NCBI RefSeq assembly: GCF_046297595.1
Contig: NZ_JBKBHT010000002.1
Coordinates: forward strand, 186,001 to 250,000
Reading direction: 5' to 3'
DNA: 64,000 nucleotides
Source: Ferrovibrio sp046297595
Lineage (GTDB): Bacteria; Pseudomonadota; Alphaproteobacteria; Ferrovibrionales; Ferrovibrionaceae
Part shown: positions 10,248 to 19,400 of the stretch, piece by piece
How positions within the stretch are numbered: position 1 is the stretch's first letter
Layout: every line of letters starts with the position of its first letter
Program-made: the position numbers and the translations under genes
Notes under the pieces: generated by a model
The model's input: only the letters and a program-made list of their open reading frames with translations
Told to the model about the DNA's origin: nothing
Database searches by the model: none

Positions 10248-11245
10248 TGTGTCGCTTGGGTTGCGACTTTCGCGGTCAGGTCGGAGTCAAGCCAGTCGGG
10301 CCATGCGGCATTGGCGTCCAGCCGCACATAGGCCATGCCGGTCAGGCCGGTCTTCACCTGGTCGAGATATTCCTGCACCAGGCTCTGCGGCACACGTGCC
10401 TTGATGCGGAACATCATGCGCTCGCGCTCGCTGCGCGTCTCCACCTGCTTGGGCGTGAACTGCGCGCGCGAGGATACGAAGGACACGCGCGCCGGCACCG
10501 CACGGGTCGCTGCGGCATCCAGCAGCAACCGCGCCTCGGCGCCGATGGCGACGCGGCCGGCGGATTCCGAAGGCAGGAAGAAGGTCATGTAGACATCGGA
10601 GAGATCGAGCAGGGTGGCGACCTTACCGCCGGCGCCAAGCACCTCGCCGGCTTCAGCGAGGCGGAACAGGATGCGCCCGGCGCGCGGCGCGGTGAGGATG
10701 CCGTCCTTCAGCAGGTCGCGGATGCGTTCGGCCTCGGCTTCCGCCACGCGGATCGCTGCATCAGCGGCACCAAGTTTGCTTTCCGCCGCCGCGAGCGCGG
10801 CTTCGGCCGTGCGGCGGATGTTGCGCTGCTGGTCGACCTTCTGCTGCGAGACGAAATTCTGGCCCGACAGCACCAGCGCGCGCTGCAATTCCTTGTCGGC
10901 CAGAGCGAGTTCGCTCTGGCGTTGGTTGATCTCGGCCAGCACCTGGTTGCGCGCCTGCTGCGCCTGGGCCACCTGTGCCTCAGCCGAACGCAGCTGCGCT
11001 TCCAGGTCGCGGGTATCGAGCCTGGCGATCACCTGGCCGGCCTGCACCAGGTCGCCTTCCTCCACCTCGACCTCCAGAAGGCGGGCGGCGTATTTTGTGG
11101 CGATGTCGATCTCGTTGGCCTCGATGCGCCCGTTGCCGGTGGCAAAACCCGGCGGCAGGGCGGCGCGGCGCTGCTGCAAATACCACCAGCCGCCGGCGCC
11201 ACCGGCAATCACGACCAGCAGCAGGATCAACAGAATGCGACGCAT
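10244..11245 (-). CDS. HlyD-family periplasmic adaptor (YhiI-like)
   Basis: A 333-residue membrane-fusion protein: an N-terminal uncleaved anchor (about residues 3-23), a biotinyl-lipoyl-like half (GRIEANEIDIATKYAARL...), a long coiled-coil hairpin rich in Ala, Gln and Glu (about 75-185), then a beta-barrel domain. It would link the ABC permeases encoded downstream to the outer membrane. No TolC-like gene is in the window. The gene is first in a three-gene minus-strand operon (hlyD type, rbbA type, yhhJ type) with 4-base and 2-base junctions. A triple ATCAAGG element lies 45-92 bases upstream of the ATG and may control the operon. Confidence 0.9.
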   Translation of the reverse strand: MRRILLILLLVVIAGGAGGWWYLQQRRAALPPGFATGNGRIEANEIDIATKYAARLLEVEVEEGDLVQAGQVIARLDTRDLEAQLRSAEAQVAQAQQARNQVLAEINQRQSELALADKELQRALVLSGQNFVSQQKVDQQRNIRRTAEAALAAAESKLGAADAAIRVAEAEAERIRDLLKDGILTAPRAGRILFRLAEAGEVLGAGGKVATLLDLSDVYMTFFLPSESAGRVAIGAEARLLLDAAATRAVPARVSFVSSRAQFTPKQVETRSERERMMFRIKARVPQSLVQEYLDQVKTGLTGMAYVRLDANAAWPDWLDSDLTAKVATQATQ

Positions 11246-11289
11246 CTCTCCGGCCCCTCCGTCTGGCCCCGGGCCCCGGATCGGAGCGT

Positions 11290-11337
11290 ATCAAGGCTGC
11301 GCTTCCAGCCTTGATGCTGCATTGCGGTAAATCAAGG
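11290..11337. promoter_or_regulatory. Three alternating ATCAAGG elements upstream of the ABC export operon
   Basis: ATCAAGG at 11290-11296, its reverse complement CCTTGAT at 11309-11315 and ATCAAGG again at 11331-11337 lie between the DUF3861 stop and the hlyD-type start. The first two form a perfect 10-bp inverted repeat (11290-11299 with 11306-11315, 6-base spacer). Alternating half-sites of this kind suggest a dimeric regulator binding two overlapping sites; the hairpin could also form in the transcript leader. The binding protein is unknown, though the PadR-type gene upstream is a candidate. Confidence 0.5.
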
Positions 11338-11391
11338 GAAAACCGGTGATCCGGCCGGATGTGACGGCGATCACTGCTGTTCAGGCGACCC

Positions 11392-11694
11392 TCACCCGGC
11401 AGCGGCCCGGCCGCGCTCCTTCAGGCCGCCGATGAAGGCACGGATCGCCGGGCGCAGTTCGGCAAACAGCGGATCGTCGCGGCGCTTCAACATCACTTCG
11501 GCAAACAGTTTCAGCCCGATGCCCAGCGAGGCCGCCTCGTCGGGCTGATACACACCGCTGGATCGCAGGCGCGCGACAATGCCGAGAATCTCGTCATGGT
11601 TCACCGCCTCGAAACACAGCGGTGGCTGGACTGCGGCGTCTTCATGCGGGCCGCCCAGATGTTCGATGGTAACGCGGTATCTATGCCCTCGCAT
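11392..11694 (-). CDS. DUF3861 family protein
   Basis: A 100-residue soluble protein starting MRGHRYRVTIEHL and containing the family's HDEILGIVARLRS and LGIGLKLFAEVMLKRRDDPLF segments, the latter describing the predicted helix that follows the N-terminal beta strands. The function is not known. I placed the start at 11694, behind GGAAAGG, rather than at an upstream frame opening at 11751. The gene lies 66 bases downstream of the PadR-type regulator on the same strand and is followed after 146 bases by the ABC export operon. Confidence 0.75.
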   Translation of the reverse strand: MRGHRYRVTIEHLGGPHEDAAVQPPLCFEAVNHDEILGIVARLRSSGVYQPDEAASLGIGLKLFAEVMLKRRDDPLFAELRPAIRAFIGGLKERGRAAAG

Positions 11695-11760
11695 GCTATG
11701 GCCTTTCCAGGTTGCCAGGTCGCTGCCCCATATTCTCCCCCGTCCGGTCATGGGTGGTGA

Positions 11761-12402
11761 TCATTGCTGGCCGCGGATTTCCTTGGCCGCACGCACCAGG
11801 ATGTCGATGATGCGGCGCTGCTCCTCGGGCGTGGCGTCCTGTTTTTCCAGCAGCGCAAGCTTAAGGTTGCGGCGGGCCGCGCGCATGTTCGACGACGCAT
11901 CCGCATCGTCACCCTCCATATCCTCGCCGCCACGGAAGAACTGCTTGGCGCGCGCCACCTTCTCACCGATGCGGGCCAGCTGGCCCAACATGGCATCGGC
12001 CTGGGCCCGATGGTCGGCCAGATAGGCGGCGCCGGTTTCGGTCAGGCTGTAGAGTTTCTTGGTTCCTTCGGCCGCCACGCTGGCATGGCCGATTTCTTCC
12101 AGATAGGTGAGCGCGGGGTAGATCACGCCGGGGCTGGGCGCGTAGAAGCCCGAGGAATGTTCCTCCAGCGCCTTGATGATCTCGTAGCCATGGCGCGGCT
12201 TCTGCTCCAGCAGGGCGAGGATCAGCAGCTGCAGATCGGCGGCGCTGACCATGCGGCTGGCCCGGAAGCCATGGCCGCCCAGTCCGCCCTCGTCATCGAA
12301 AAAGGCGGCAAATTTGCCCCGGAAACCGCCATGACGATGGCCTCGGCGCATGCAGTGATGCGCAGCCCTTTCCCGCATCATATTGAAAATAAAAGGATTC
12401 AT
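11761..12402 (-). CDS. PadR-family regulator with His-rich N-terminus (YqjI-like)
   Basis: A 213-residue transcriptional regulator. The winged-helix PadR domain (about 50-125) contains LLILALLEQKPRHGYEIIKAL and APSPGVIYPALTYLEE; a C-terminal helical dimerisation region follows. Before it is a low-complexity N-terminus with His and Arg pairs (HHCMRRGHRHGG), resembling the metal-binding extension of E. coli YqjI, a nickel-responsive PadR repressor. Metal sensing is therefore plausible but not proven; this extension is shorter and has a single Cys. The ATG at 12402 follows AGGAG at a good distance. The promoter just upstream carries dyad sequence, consistent with autoregulation. Confidence 0.85.
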   Translation of the reverse strand: MNPFIFNMMRERAAHHCMRRGHRHGGFRGKFAAFFDDEGGLGGHGFRASRMVSAADLQLLILALLEQKPRHGYEIIKALEEHSSGFYAPSPGVIYPALTYLEEIGHASVAAEGTKKLYSLTETGAAYLADHRAQADAMLGQLARIGEKVARAKQFFRGGEDMEGDDADASSNMRAARRNLKLALLEKQDATPEEQRRIIDILVRAAKEIRGQQ

Positions 12403-12436
12403 CTTTACTCCTGTCATTCGATAGTGTCTTTCGACG

Positions 12437-12470
12437 TATCTTACGATATAGTTTGCGATAGCAATGTCAA
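12437..12470 (-). promoter_or_regulatory. Probable promoter and operator of the padR-type gene
   Basis: On the minus strand a consensus TTGACA (-35, at 12470-12465) is followed after 16 bases by TATCGT, part of the dyad TATCGTAAGATA (12448-12437). The region is distinctly AT-rich compared with its surroundings, and GATAG/CTATC repeats flank the dyad. The dyad overlapping the -10 position fits repression by the PadR-type protein itself. This was assigned by eye. Confidence 0.5.
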
Positions 12471-12500
12471 GGCTGGTTTTGAAAATGCTGTCTGAAAGGA

Positions 12501-12587
12501 TGGTGCCCGCTGCCGGACTCGAACCGGCACGGCCTTTCGGCCTCGGGATTTTAAGTCCCGTGCGTCTACCAATTCCGCCAAGCGGGC
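12501..12587 (-). tRNA. tRNA-Leu (anticodon TAA)
   Basis: The reverse complement folds as a class II tRNA: a 7-bp acceptor stem (GCCCGCT with AGCGGGC), a D arm with GGTAGACGC, anticodon stem CGGGA/TCCCG with loop CTTAAAA giving anticodon TAA, a long variable arm (GAGGCCGAAAGGCCG region), a T arm with GGTTCGAGTCC, and an encoded CCA (12503-12501). The size of 87 nt with CCA and the long variable arm fit tRNA-Leu reading UUA. It lies just upstream of the padR-type promoter on the same strand. Confidence 0.97.
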
Positions 12588-12694
12588 AGCCGCCTTCTCT
12601 CTACGGGCCATGACCGGTGCGGTCAATCGGCCGCCGATTGTCGGGGCACAATCCCGTGCTGGACCCGATCCCGGCCAGACGCTCTGATGCTCGC

Positions 12695-13723
12695 ATGACT
12701 GTTCCCGCGCATTTCCGGCAGCAGGCCGATCAGTGTCGCACACTCGGCTCCCCCTTCACGGCCAGGCTTCTTGATCTGGCCGCAGACCGCATCGATGCCG
12801 GCGCGGCTTGGGCGTCACCGCTAAACCACTGGGCGGGTGATCCGCGCGCCGACGCCCTGGCGCTGCGGCTGGCTGGCGCGCTGCATCGCGCCATGCTCGA
12901 TGGCGATGCCGAGCTGGCCGAATGTTATGCCGCGCGGCAGATCGATGCCGCCCGCATGGATGCGGCCCTGCTGCGCCACGGCCCCCTGCTCGCGCGTTAT
13001 CTGCAAAGCGCGCCCCAGACTAACGACCCGCAGCGTTCCGCCATCCTGCTCGGCGGTTTCCTGCAGATCGCATCGCTGACCAGACCGTTGCCGCTGGATG
13101 TCTGCGAGATCGGGGCCAGCGCCGGGCTGAACCAGTGCTGGTTCCGCTACGCCTACGATTTCGGCGCCTGGCGCTGGGGCGATACGGCACGAGCGCCGCT
13201 GACCCTGCATGCGGACTGGCACGGCCCACCTCCGCCGGACGCCACGTCACGGGTGCGGTACAGCACCGCCTGCGACCTGGCGCCGATCGATGCGCGCAAT
13301 CCCGAGGATCGCCAGCGCCTGCTCTCTTATATCTGGGCCGACCAGCCCGAACGGCAGGAACGCGTGCGGCGCGCGCTGGATTTCGCCGCTCGCGAAGGGA
13401 TTTGCGCAGCACGCGCTGGGGCCGGCGATTTCGTAGTGCAGGCATTGCAGAAACGGCAGGCAGGCGCAGCCTTCGTGCTCTGCCATTCCATCGTCTGGCA
13501 GTATATCGATCCGGCCGAGCAGCAGCGCATCGCCGGGCTGATGGAGGCCACCGGAAACACGGCAGCGCCGGACGCACCGCTGGCCTGGCTGCGTTTCGAA
13601 AGCGGCGCGGCGAAAGACGGCGGCGAACTGACGCTCACGCTTTGGCCCGGCGGGAAAACACAGCAACTGGCCGTGGCGGATTACCATGGCCGCTGGGTGC
13701 GCTGGGCTGCCCCGTCCGACTGA
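12695..13723 (+). CDS. DUF2332 family protein
   Basis: A 342-residue protein with the hallmarks of DUF2332: CRTLGSPFTARLLDLAADRID at the start, the EIGASAGLN motif near residue 140 that resembles a nucleotide- or SAM-binding loop, and a C-terminal HSIVWQYI segment. The EIGASAGLN loop has led to suggestions of a methyltransferase-like fold; no reaction is established. The ATG at 12695 puts the first conserved block close to the N-terminus; an earlier in-frame start (12617) would add 26 non-conserved residues. No signal peptide is visible. Confidence 0.78.
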   Translation: MTVPAHFRQQADQCRTLGSPFTARLLDLAADRIDAGAAWASPLNHWAGDPRADALALRLAGALHRAMLDGDAELAECYAARQIDAARMDAALLRHGPLLARYLQSAPQTNDPQRSAILLGGFLQIASLTRPLPLDVCEIGASAGLNQCWFRYAYDFGAWRWGDTARAPLTLHADWHGPPPPDATSRVRYSTACDLAPIDARNPEDRQRLLSYIWADQPERQERVRRALDFAAREGICAARAGAGDFVVQALQKRQAGAAFVLCHSIVWQYIDPAEQQRIAGLMEATGNTAAPDAPLAWLRFESGAAKDGGELTLTLWPGGKTQQLAVADYHGRWVRWAAPSD

Positions 13724-13829
13724 CGGCCGATACGGGATACCGTGTTTCCAGATGGATACCGGCGCACCGAAGGCAAAAAAACCTGCCATCCATCGCTTTT
13801 TTGACGCGCCAGCGGTATATGCTGCACTC

Positions 13830-15050
13830 ATGGATCCCCAGGTCTTCACCCAGATCGCCCGCCGCATCGCCGACGCTTCGCTGGATGGCGCCAGTGAAGG
13901 CGAGATGCTGGCCTCCTTCTGCGCCGGTCTGAACCAGGCCGGGATTCCCGTCACACGCGCCCTGCTTGGCGCCGACACCCTGCATCCCGTACTGGCCGGC
14001 CGCATCTTCGGCTGGCATCGCGACCAGCCGGAAACCGTGCTGCATGAATTCGGCCGTTCGATTACGGCCGAGGGCCAGCGCAAATGGGAGGAAAGCCCGT
14101 TCTATCGCCTGGAGCAGAGTGGCGAGGCCGACCTGCGGGTGCGCATCCTGGGCATGAATGGCAGCTATCCATTCCCGGTCATCACCGACCTGGCCGCCGA
14201 AGGCTTCACCGATTACCTCGTGACCATGACGCGTTTCGGCGAACGCGCGGTGATCGGCCAACTCGATTCCATCTATGCCTCGTGGAGCACCGACCATGCC
14301 GAGGGCTACAGCGACCGCCAGATCGATACGCTGAAGGCGCTGATCCCCTTTGCCGCCGCCGCGATCCGTTCGGCCAGCGTGCGCCGCATCGCCGATACGC
14401 TGGCGGAAACCTATCTGGGCCGCAACGCCGCGCGCCGCGTGCTGTCGGGCACCATCGGCCGGGGCGAGGCCGAGCGCATCTCGGCAGCGCTGTGGTACAG
14501 CGACCTGCGCGGCTTCACCCGTCTGGTCGATACCGTCACGCCCGAACTGATCATGCCGCTGCTGAACGATTATGCCGGCGCGGCCGTAGCCGCCATCCAG
14601 GCCCATGACGGCGAGGTGCTGAAATTCATGGGCGACGGCGTGCTGGCCATCTTCCGCGACGACGGTAATCTGGAAAATGCCTGCCGCGCAGCGCTGAACG
14701 CACTCAAGGCCTGCACAAAAGAACTGCGCGCGGTGCGCAACCGACGCGCCAATGCCGGCCTGCCGGTCACCGACATGTCGGTCGCCCTGCATGTGGGCGA
14801 AGTGCTGTATGGCAACTTCGGCGGTGAGGACCGGCTGGATTTCACCGTGGTCGGCCCGGCGGTGAACGAACTCTCGCGCATCTCGGGCATGGCGCGCTCG
14901 GTGGATCAGCCCGCCATTCTCTCGGCCGCCTTCCGTGCCGCTGCCGGCGGCCTGCGCGAGGAAGCCGTGTCGCTCGGCCGTTATGCCCTGCGCGGCGTCG
15001 AGGCGCCGCAGGAACTCTTCACCCTCGATCCCGCCCAGCTGCGACAGTAA
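13830..15050 (+). CDS. Class III adenylate/guanylate cyclase
   Basis: A 406-residue protein with an N-terminal sensor-like region of about 200 residues and a C-terminal class III cyclase domain. Catalytic positions are intact: metal-binding Asp225 in WYSDLRGFT and Asp269 in KFMGDG, adenine-selecting Lys265 and Asp337 (in RLDFTVVG), and transition-state residues Asn346 and Arg350 in GPAVNELSRI. This predicts active cAMP synthesis from ATP. The N-terminal part has no membrane segments and may be a GAF-like sensing domain. The start could also be the upstream ATG at 13752; 13830 gives MDPQVFTQIARR. The downstream gene converges on it. Confidence 0.85.
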   Translation: MDPQVFTQIARRIADASLDGASEGEMLASFCAGLNQAGIPVTRALLGADTLHPVLAGRIFGWHRDQPETVLHEFGRSITAEGQRKWEESPFYRLEQSGEADLRVRILGMNGSYPFPVITDLAAEGFTDYLVTMTRFGERAVIGQLDSIYASWSTDHAEGYSDRQIDTLKALIPFAAAAIRSASVRRIADTLAETYLGRNAARRVLSGTIGRGEAERISAALWYSDLRGFTRLVDTVTPELIMPLLNDYAGAAVAAIQAHDGEVLKFMGDGVLAIFRDDGNLENACRAALNALKACTKELRAVRNRRANAGLPVTDMSVALHVGEVLYGNFGGEDRLDFTVVGPAVNELSRISGMARSVDQPAILSAAFRAAAGGLREEAVSLGRYALRGVEAPQELFTLDPAQLRQ

Positions 15051-15060
15051 TCAAAGAGCA

Positions 15061-16224
15061 CTATTTTATGAGACATTGTTCCACGCTAATGCCGTTTGCA
15101 TGGCAGCGTTGGATGGACTCATTCACCGGTAAAACCAACGGTTCTAGTTTATAGAAAGTCTGCGATTGAGCAGCTTGCGGGGAAGGCTTTACAGTCATTG
15201 TTGCAAGCGCAGAACTTTGTGAAAAATTATAGCCTTTTGCACGATAATAGTTCCAGACAACAGGGTAAGAACTACTTGCCGTTTCCGGCATTGTTGTTGA
15301 TGTGAATGAGTAATCCTTATTCAGAGTCTCGGGTTTTAGTGCCGTTACTTCAGCTTCTGCATTCACAAAAAATGCAACATACGGATTTGTCAGATTACGA
15401 TATTTTCCATTGTCTGTGGGGCAGGCGTTATTCTCAGTTTTTGCAAAACGAATTGTATATGACGGTGTAAGAACTACTCTGTAACAATAATTGTTAGCAT
15501 CGTTAAGATTTATAATCCCATCCGCTTCCGTACCAGTAGCACTGCGCACAACCGCTTTTGTACCTGTATACTCTTGGTCACCTTGGCATGTATCTGACGA
15601 AGAAAAATTCATGCGAATAACTGATTCGCGAGTTTGATTATCCTGCTCCTCGTTTCTTGTTGTTACCTTCTGCACGATTGCATTTGCATATCGTTGTGCA
15701 TAATCCAGATACTGGGTGAAAGGATTCGCTGGGATAGGTAAGGATTTTGTAATGTCTACTATCGCTAAAACAACATCTGTAAGTGCTGTTGTCCCAGTGA
15801 TATTAACAAGGGATAAATCTATTGATGCTCCAGAATAAATATTCTGCCCGTTTTTTAGACGAAATTTATTTATTAAATTAGGTTCGACCGGCACAGAGAT
15901 AAGTCCACCGGGATACGATTCAATTGTTGAATTGAATGCTCGTGGCAACGCGAATGTTTGTGTGTTGCCTCCACTTTCTCCTTCAAAGCCGATGTTCATC
16001 ATCAGCCCGATTGCTTTACCCTCAGTAAACCAGTTCTTCTTTTTTGTTGTTATAACTTTCCTGACGGTGACAGTAATCCGATCTTTATTCAAATTTATGC
16101 AACGTGGCGTAACACCATCATTAATTCGGACAATGATTGCACCGCCTAGCGTATCTGTTGCTGCGTGTGCTTGTGTCCCAATCAACAAGGTAAAAAGCGC
16201 TGCACCAAGAAAGTTCAGTTTCAT
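15061..16224 (-). CDS. AT-rich orphan gene for a secreted protein
   Basis: I do not recognise this 387-residue protein. It begins with a clear Sec signal peptide (MKLNFLGAALFTLLIGTQAHA, cleavage after AHA, quoted here in two parts as hydrophobic core LGAALFTLLIG). The mature part is rich in Asn, Thr and Ser, lacks further membrane segments, and contains six cysteines, which would allow three disulfides. It is probably periplasmic or extracellular and beta-rich. Base composition is markedly AT-richer than all neighbouring genes, with codons such as AAT, ATA and TTA that are otherwise rare, indicating horizontal acquisition. The start at 16224 follows GGGGGC; alternatives lie 12 and 15 bases upstream. 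Confidence 0.75.
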   Translation of the reverse strand: MKLNFLGAALFTLLIGTQAHAATDTLGGAIIVRINDGVTPRCINLNKDRITVTVRKVITTKKKNWFTEGKAIGLMMNIGFEGESGGNTQTFALPRAFNSTIESYPGGLISVPVEPNLINKFRLKNGQNIYSGASIDLSLVNITGTTALTDVVLAIVDITKSLPIPANPFTQYLDYAQRYANAIVQKVTTRNEEQDNQTRESVIRMNFSSSDTCQGDQEYTGTKAVVRSATGTEADGIINLNDANNYCYRVVLTPSYTIRFAKTENNACPTDNGKYRNLTNPYVAFFVNAEAEVTALKPETLNKDYSFTSTTMPETASSSYPVVWNYYRAKGYNFSQSSALATMTVKPSPQAAQSQTFYKLEPLVLPVNESIQRCHANGISVEQCLIK

Positions 16225-16360
16225 GACAGCCCCCATCAAACCCGCGCATAGAAACTTACTACTTTGCGATTCGAGAGTCCTCGGAAAAGCTGTAGCTGAA
16301 AAAGTACCTACAAGATTAATCAGGGCGCGTAAGCGTTATCTTTATTCATCTCTCATAAAA

Positions 16361-16384
16361 CGGGCCCGGATTGCTCCGGGCCCG
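16361..16384 (-). terminator. Rho-independent terminator of the RND efflux operon
   Basis: CGGGCCCGGA and TCCGGGCCCG form a perfect 10-bp stem around a 4-base loop. Read on the minus strand the hairpin is followed by TTTTATG. It lies 27 bases beyond the stop of the RND pump gene and separates that operon from the AT-rich gene. Confidence 0.8.
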
Positions 16385-16410
16385 CGGCCTTTCATCGGTC
16401 TTTCGGTTGG

Positions 16411-19400
16411 TCACTCGCCGGTCTGCGGCTCGGCCGGTGGCGGAACCACCGGCGCGGCGCGGCGCCGCACGAAGGCACGCAGCACCACATAGAAGACCGG
16501 GGTAAGGAACAGACCCACCAGTGTCACGCCGATCATGCCCGAGAACACCGCCGTTCCCAGCGAACGCCGCATTTCGGCGCCGGCGCCAGAGGAGACCACC
16601 AGCGGCAGCACGCCGAGGATGAAGGCGAAAGCCGTCATCAGGATGGGGCGCAGACGCAGGCGGCAGGCTTCGATCACGGCGTCCACCGCGCTCTTGCCCT
16701 CATGCTCGATCTGGCGTGCGAATTCCACGATCAGGATGGCGTTCTTTGCCGCCAGGCCGATCAGCACGACGAAGCCGATCTGCACCAGCACGTTGTTGTC
16801 GATGCCGGCCAGCCAGACGCCGAACAGGCCGAACAGCATGCTCATCGGCACGATCAGCATGATCGCCAACGGCAACACCCAGCTTTCATACTGTGCCGCC
16901 AATGCCAGGAAGACGAACACGATGGCCAGAATGAAGACAAAAACCGCTGTGTTGCCGGTCATGCGTTCCTGCAGGGCGATTTCGGTCCACTCGAAGCCCT
17001 GTCCCGGCTGCAGCACCTGGCCGGCGAGCTGTTCCATGGCCGTCAGCGACTGGCCGGTAGAGTAGCCCGGCGCGGTGTTGCCCTGCAGCGGCACGGAGAC
17101 ATACATGTTGTAGCGCTGGATCAGATCGGGACCCGCGGTTTCGCGCAGCGCGACCAGAGTGCCCATCGGCACCAGTTCGCCGCTAGCCGACCGCACCTTC
17201 AGACGCTGGATATCCTCCTTGGTGAGGCGGAAACCGGCATCGGCCTGGGCGCGCACCTGGAAGATGCGGCCGAAGGCGTTGAAGTCGTTCACATAGGCCG
17301 AGCCCAGATTCACCTGCAGCGTATCGAACACGTTGGCCAGTGGCACGTTCAGCATCTGCGCCTTCACACGGTCGATCTCGAGGAAGACCTGCGGCGAGGA
17401 GGCCGAGAAGGTGGTGAACACGCCGGTGACGCCGCGGGTCTGCGTAGCGCGACCCATCATCTGGTAGGCCGCGGCCAGCAGCGGCCGCACGTCATCGCCG
17501 CTGCGATTCTGCAGCTGCATCTTGAAACCGCCGCCCGAACCGATGCCGGGCACCGCCGGCGGCGGGATGGCGATGACGAAGGCTTCCTCGATAGCCTGCA
17601 GGCGGCCGATCATCTGGCCGACGATGGCATCCGACGTCAGGCCCTGCGCCAGGCGTTCCTCGAACGGCGTAAACGGCGTGAACATCACGGAAGCATTGTT
17701 GGAATTGGTGAAAGTGGCGCCGTTGAAGCCGGGGATCGCCACCACGTGGGCCACGCCGGGGGCGCTCTCGATCAGCTTGGTGGCCTTCTGGGTCACTTCG
17801 TCGGTGCGGCTGAGCGAGGCGCCATCAGGCAGCTGAATGACGACGATGGCATAGCCGCGATCCAGCGGCGGGATGAAGCCCGGCGGCACCGTGTAGAACA
17901 TGAAGCCCGTAGCGGCGACCAGCAAACCGTAGACACCCAGCATCATCACGCGCCGCTTCACGATGCCGCCGACCGAACGGCTGTACCGATCCCCCATCCG
18001 GTCGAAACCCACATTGAACTTATCGCCGGCGACCTGCAGCCAGCGCAGCGGCGCGAAGGCCGGCCGATGGTGTTCGCCCTTCTCATGGCGCTTCAGCAGG
18101 ATGGCACCCAACGCGGGCGACAAAGTGAGGGAGTTGAAGGCCGAGATGATGGTGGCAGCCGCAATGGTCAGCGCGAACTGCTTGTAGAACTGGCCGGAAA
18201 TGCCAGGAATGAAGGCCGTGGGGATGAACACCGCCGACAGCACTACGGCGATGGCAACCACGGCGGTGCCGACCTCGTCCATGGTCTCGTGCGCCGCGTC
18301 GCGCGGGCTCATGCCCAGCGCGATGTTGCGCTCGATATTCTCCACCACCACGATGGCATCGTCGACCACGATGCCGATGGCCAGCACCAACCCGAAAAGG
18401 CTGAGCACGTTCAGCGAGAAGCCGAAGGCCGCCATCACCGCGAAAGTGCCGATCAACGAGACCGGAATGGCCAGGATCGGGATGATCGCCGCGCGCCAGT
18501 TCTGCAGGAAGACCAGCACCACCAGCGCGACCAGGATGATCGCCTCAATCAGGGTCTTGTAGACCTCGTTCACCGACTGCTCGACGAATTCGGTCGGGTT
18601 GTAAATGATGGTGTATTCCAAGCCGGGCGGGAAATCCTTTTTCAGCTCCTCCATCTTGGCGATCACCTCTTCCGAGGTGGCAAGCGCATTGGTGCCGGGA
18701 CGCTGGAACACGCCCATCGCCACAGCGGTCTGACCGTCCAGATAGCTGCGGCTGGTATAGTCCTTGCCGCCCATTTCGACGCGGGCCACGTCTTCCAGCT
18801 GAACGATGCGGCCATCGGTGCCGGTCTTGACGATCACGTTACGGAACTGCCGCACATCGTCGAACCGGCCCTGGGTGGTCACCATCACCTGCAGCGGATT
18901 GCTATCGGGCGCCGGCTGCTGGCCCAGCGCACCGCCGGAAACCTGCACGTTCTGCGCCTGCAACGCGGCCACCACATCGGCACCCGAGAGACCATAGGCA
19001 GACAGCCGGTTGGGATCGAGCCAGATGCGGATGGCGTATTCGCTGCCGCCGAACACGGTCACATTGCCCACGCCATCCAGCCGCAGCAGCTGCTCGCGGA
19101 TGCGCAGGTTCATGTAGTTGGCGATATACAGCTCGTCGTAGCGCTTGTCGGGCGAGAGCAGGTGCACGACCATCAAGAAGTCGCCGGACTGCTTGCGCGT
19201 GGTGATGCCCTGACGGCGCACTTCCTCGGGCAATCGCGGTTCGGCAATGGTAACGCGGTTCTGCACCTGCACCTGGGCGTCGTCCAGGTTGGTGCCGGGG
19301 CGGAAGGTGACGGTGAGCTGCATCACGCCGGCCGCCGTTGAATACGACGACATGTACAGCATGTTTTCCACGCCATTGATTTCCTGCTCGATCGGCGTCG

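Noticed and set aside
7713..10331. Long open frame on the plus strand opposite the RbbA-like gene
   Set aside because: The translation is rich in His, Arg and Gln with no family features; it is the antisense frame of a GC-rich gene.
16702..19341. 879-codon open frame opposite the RND pump gene
   Set aside because: His/Asp-rich composition is typical of an antisense shadow; the RND frame has all family motifs.
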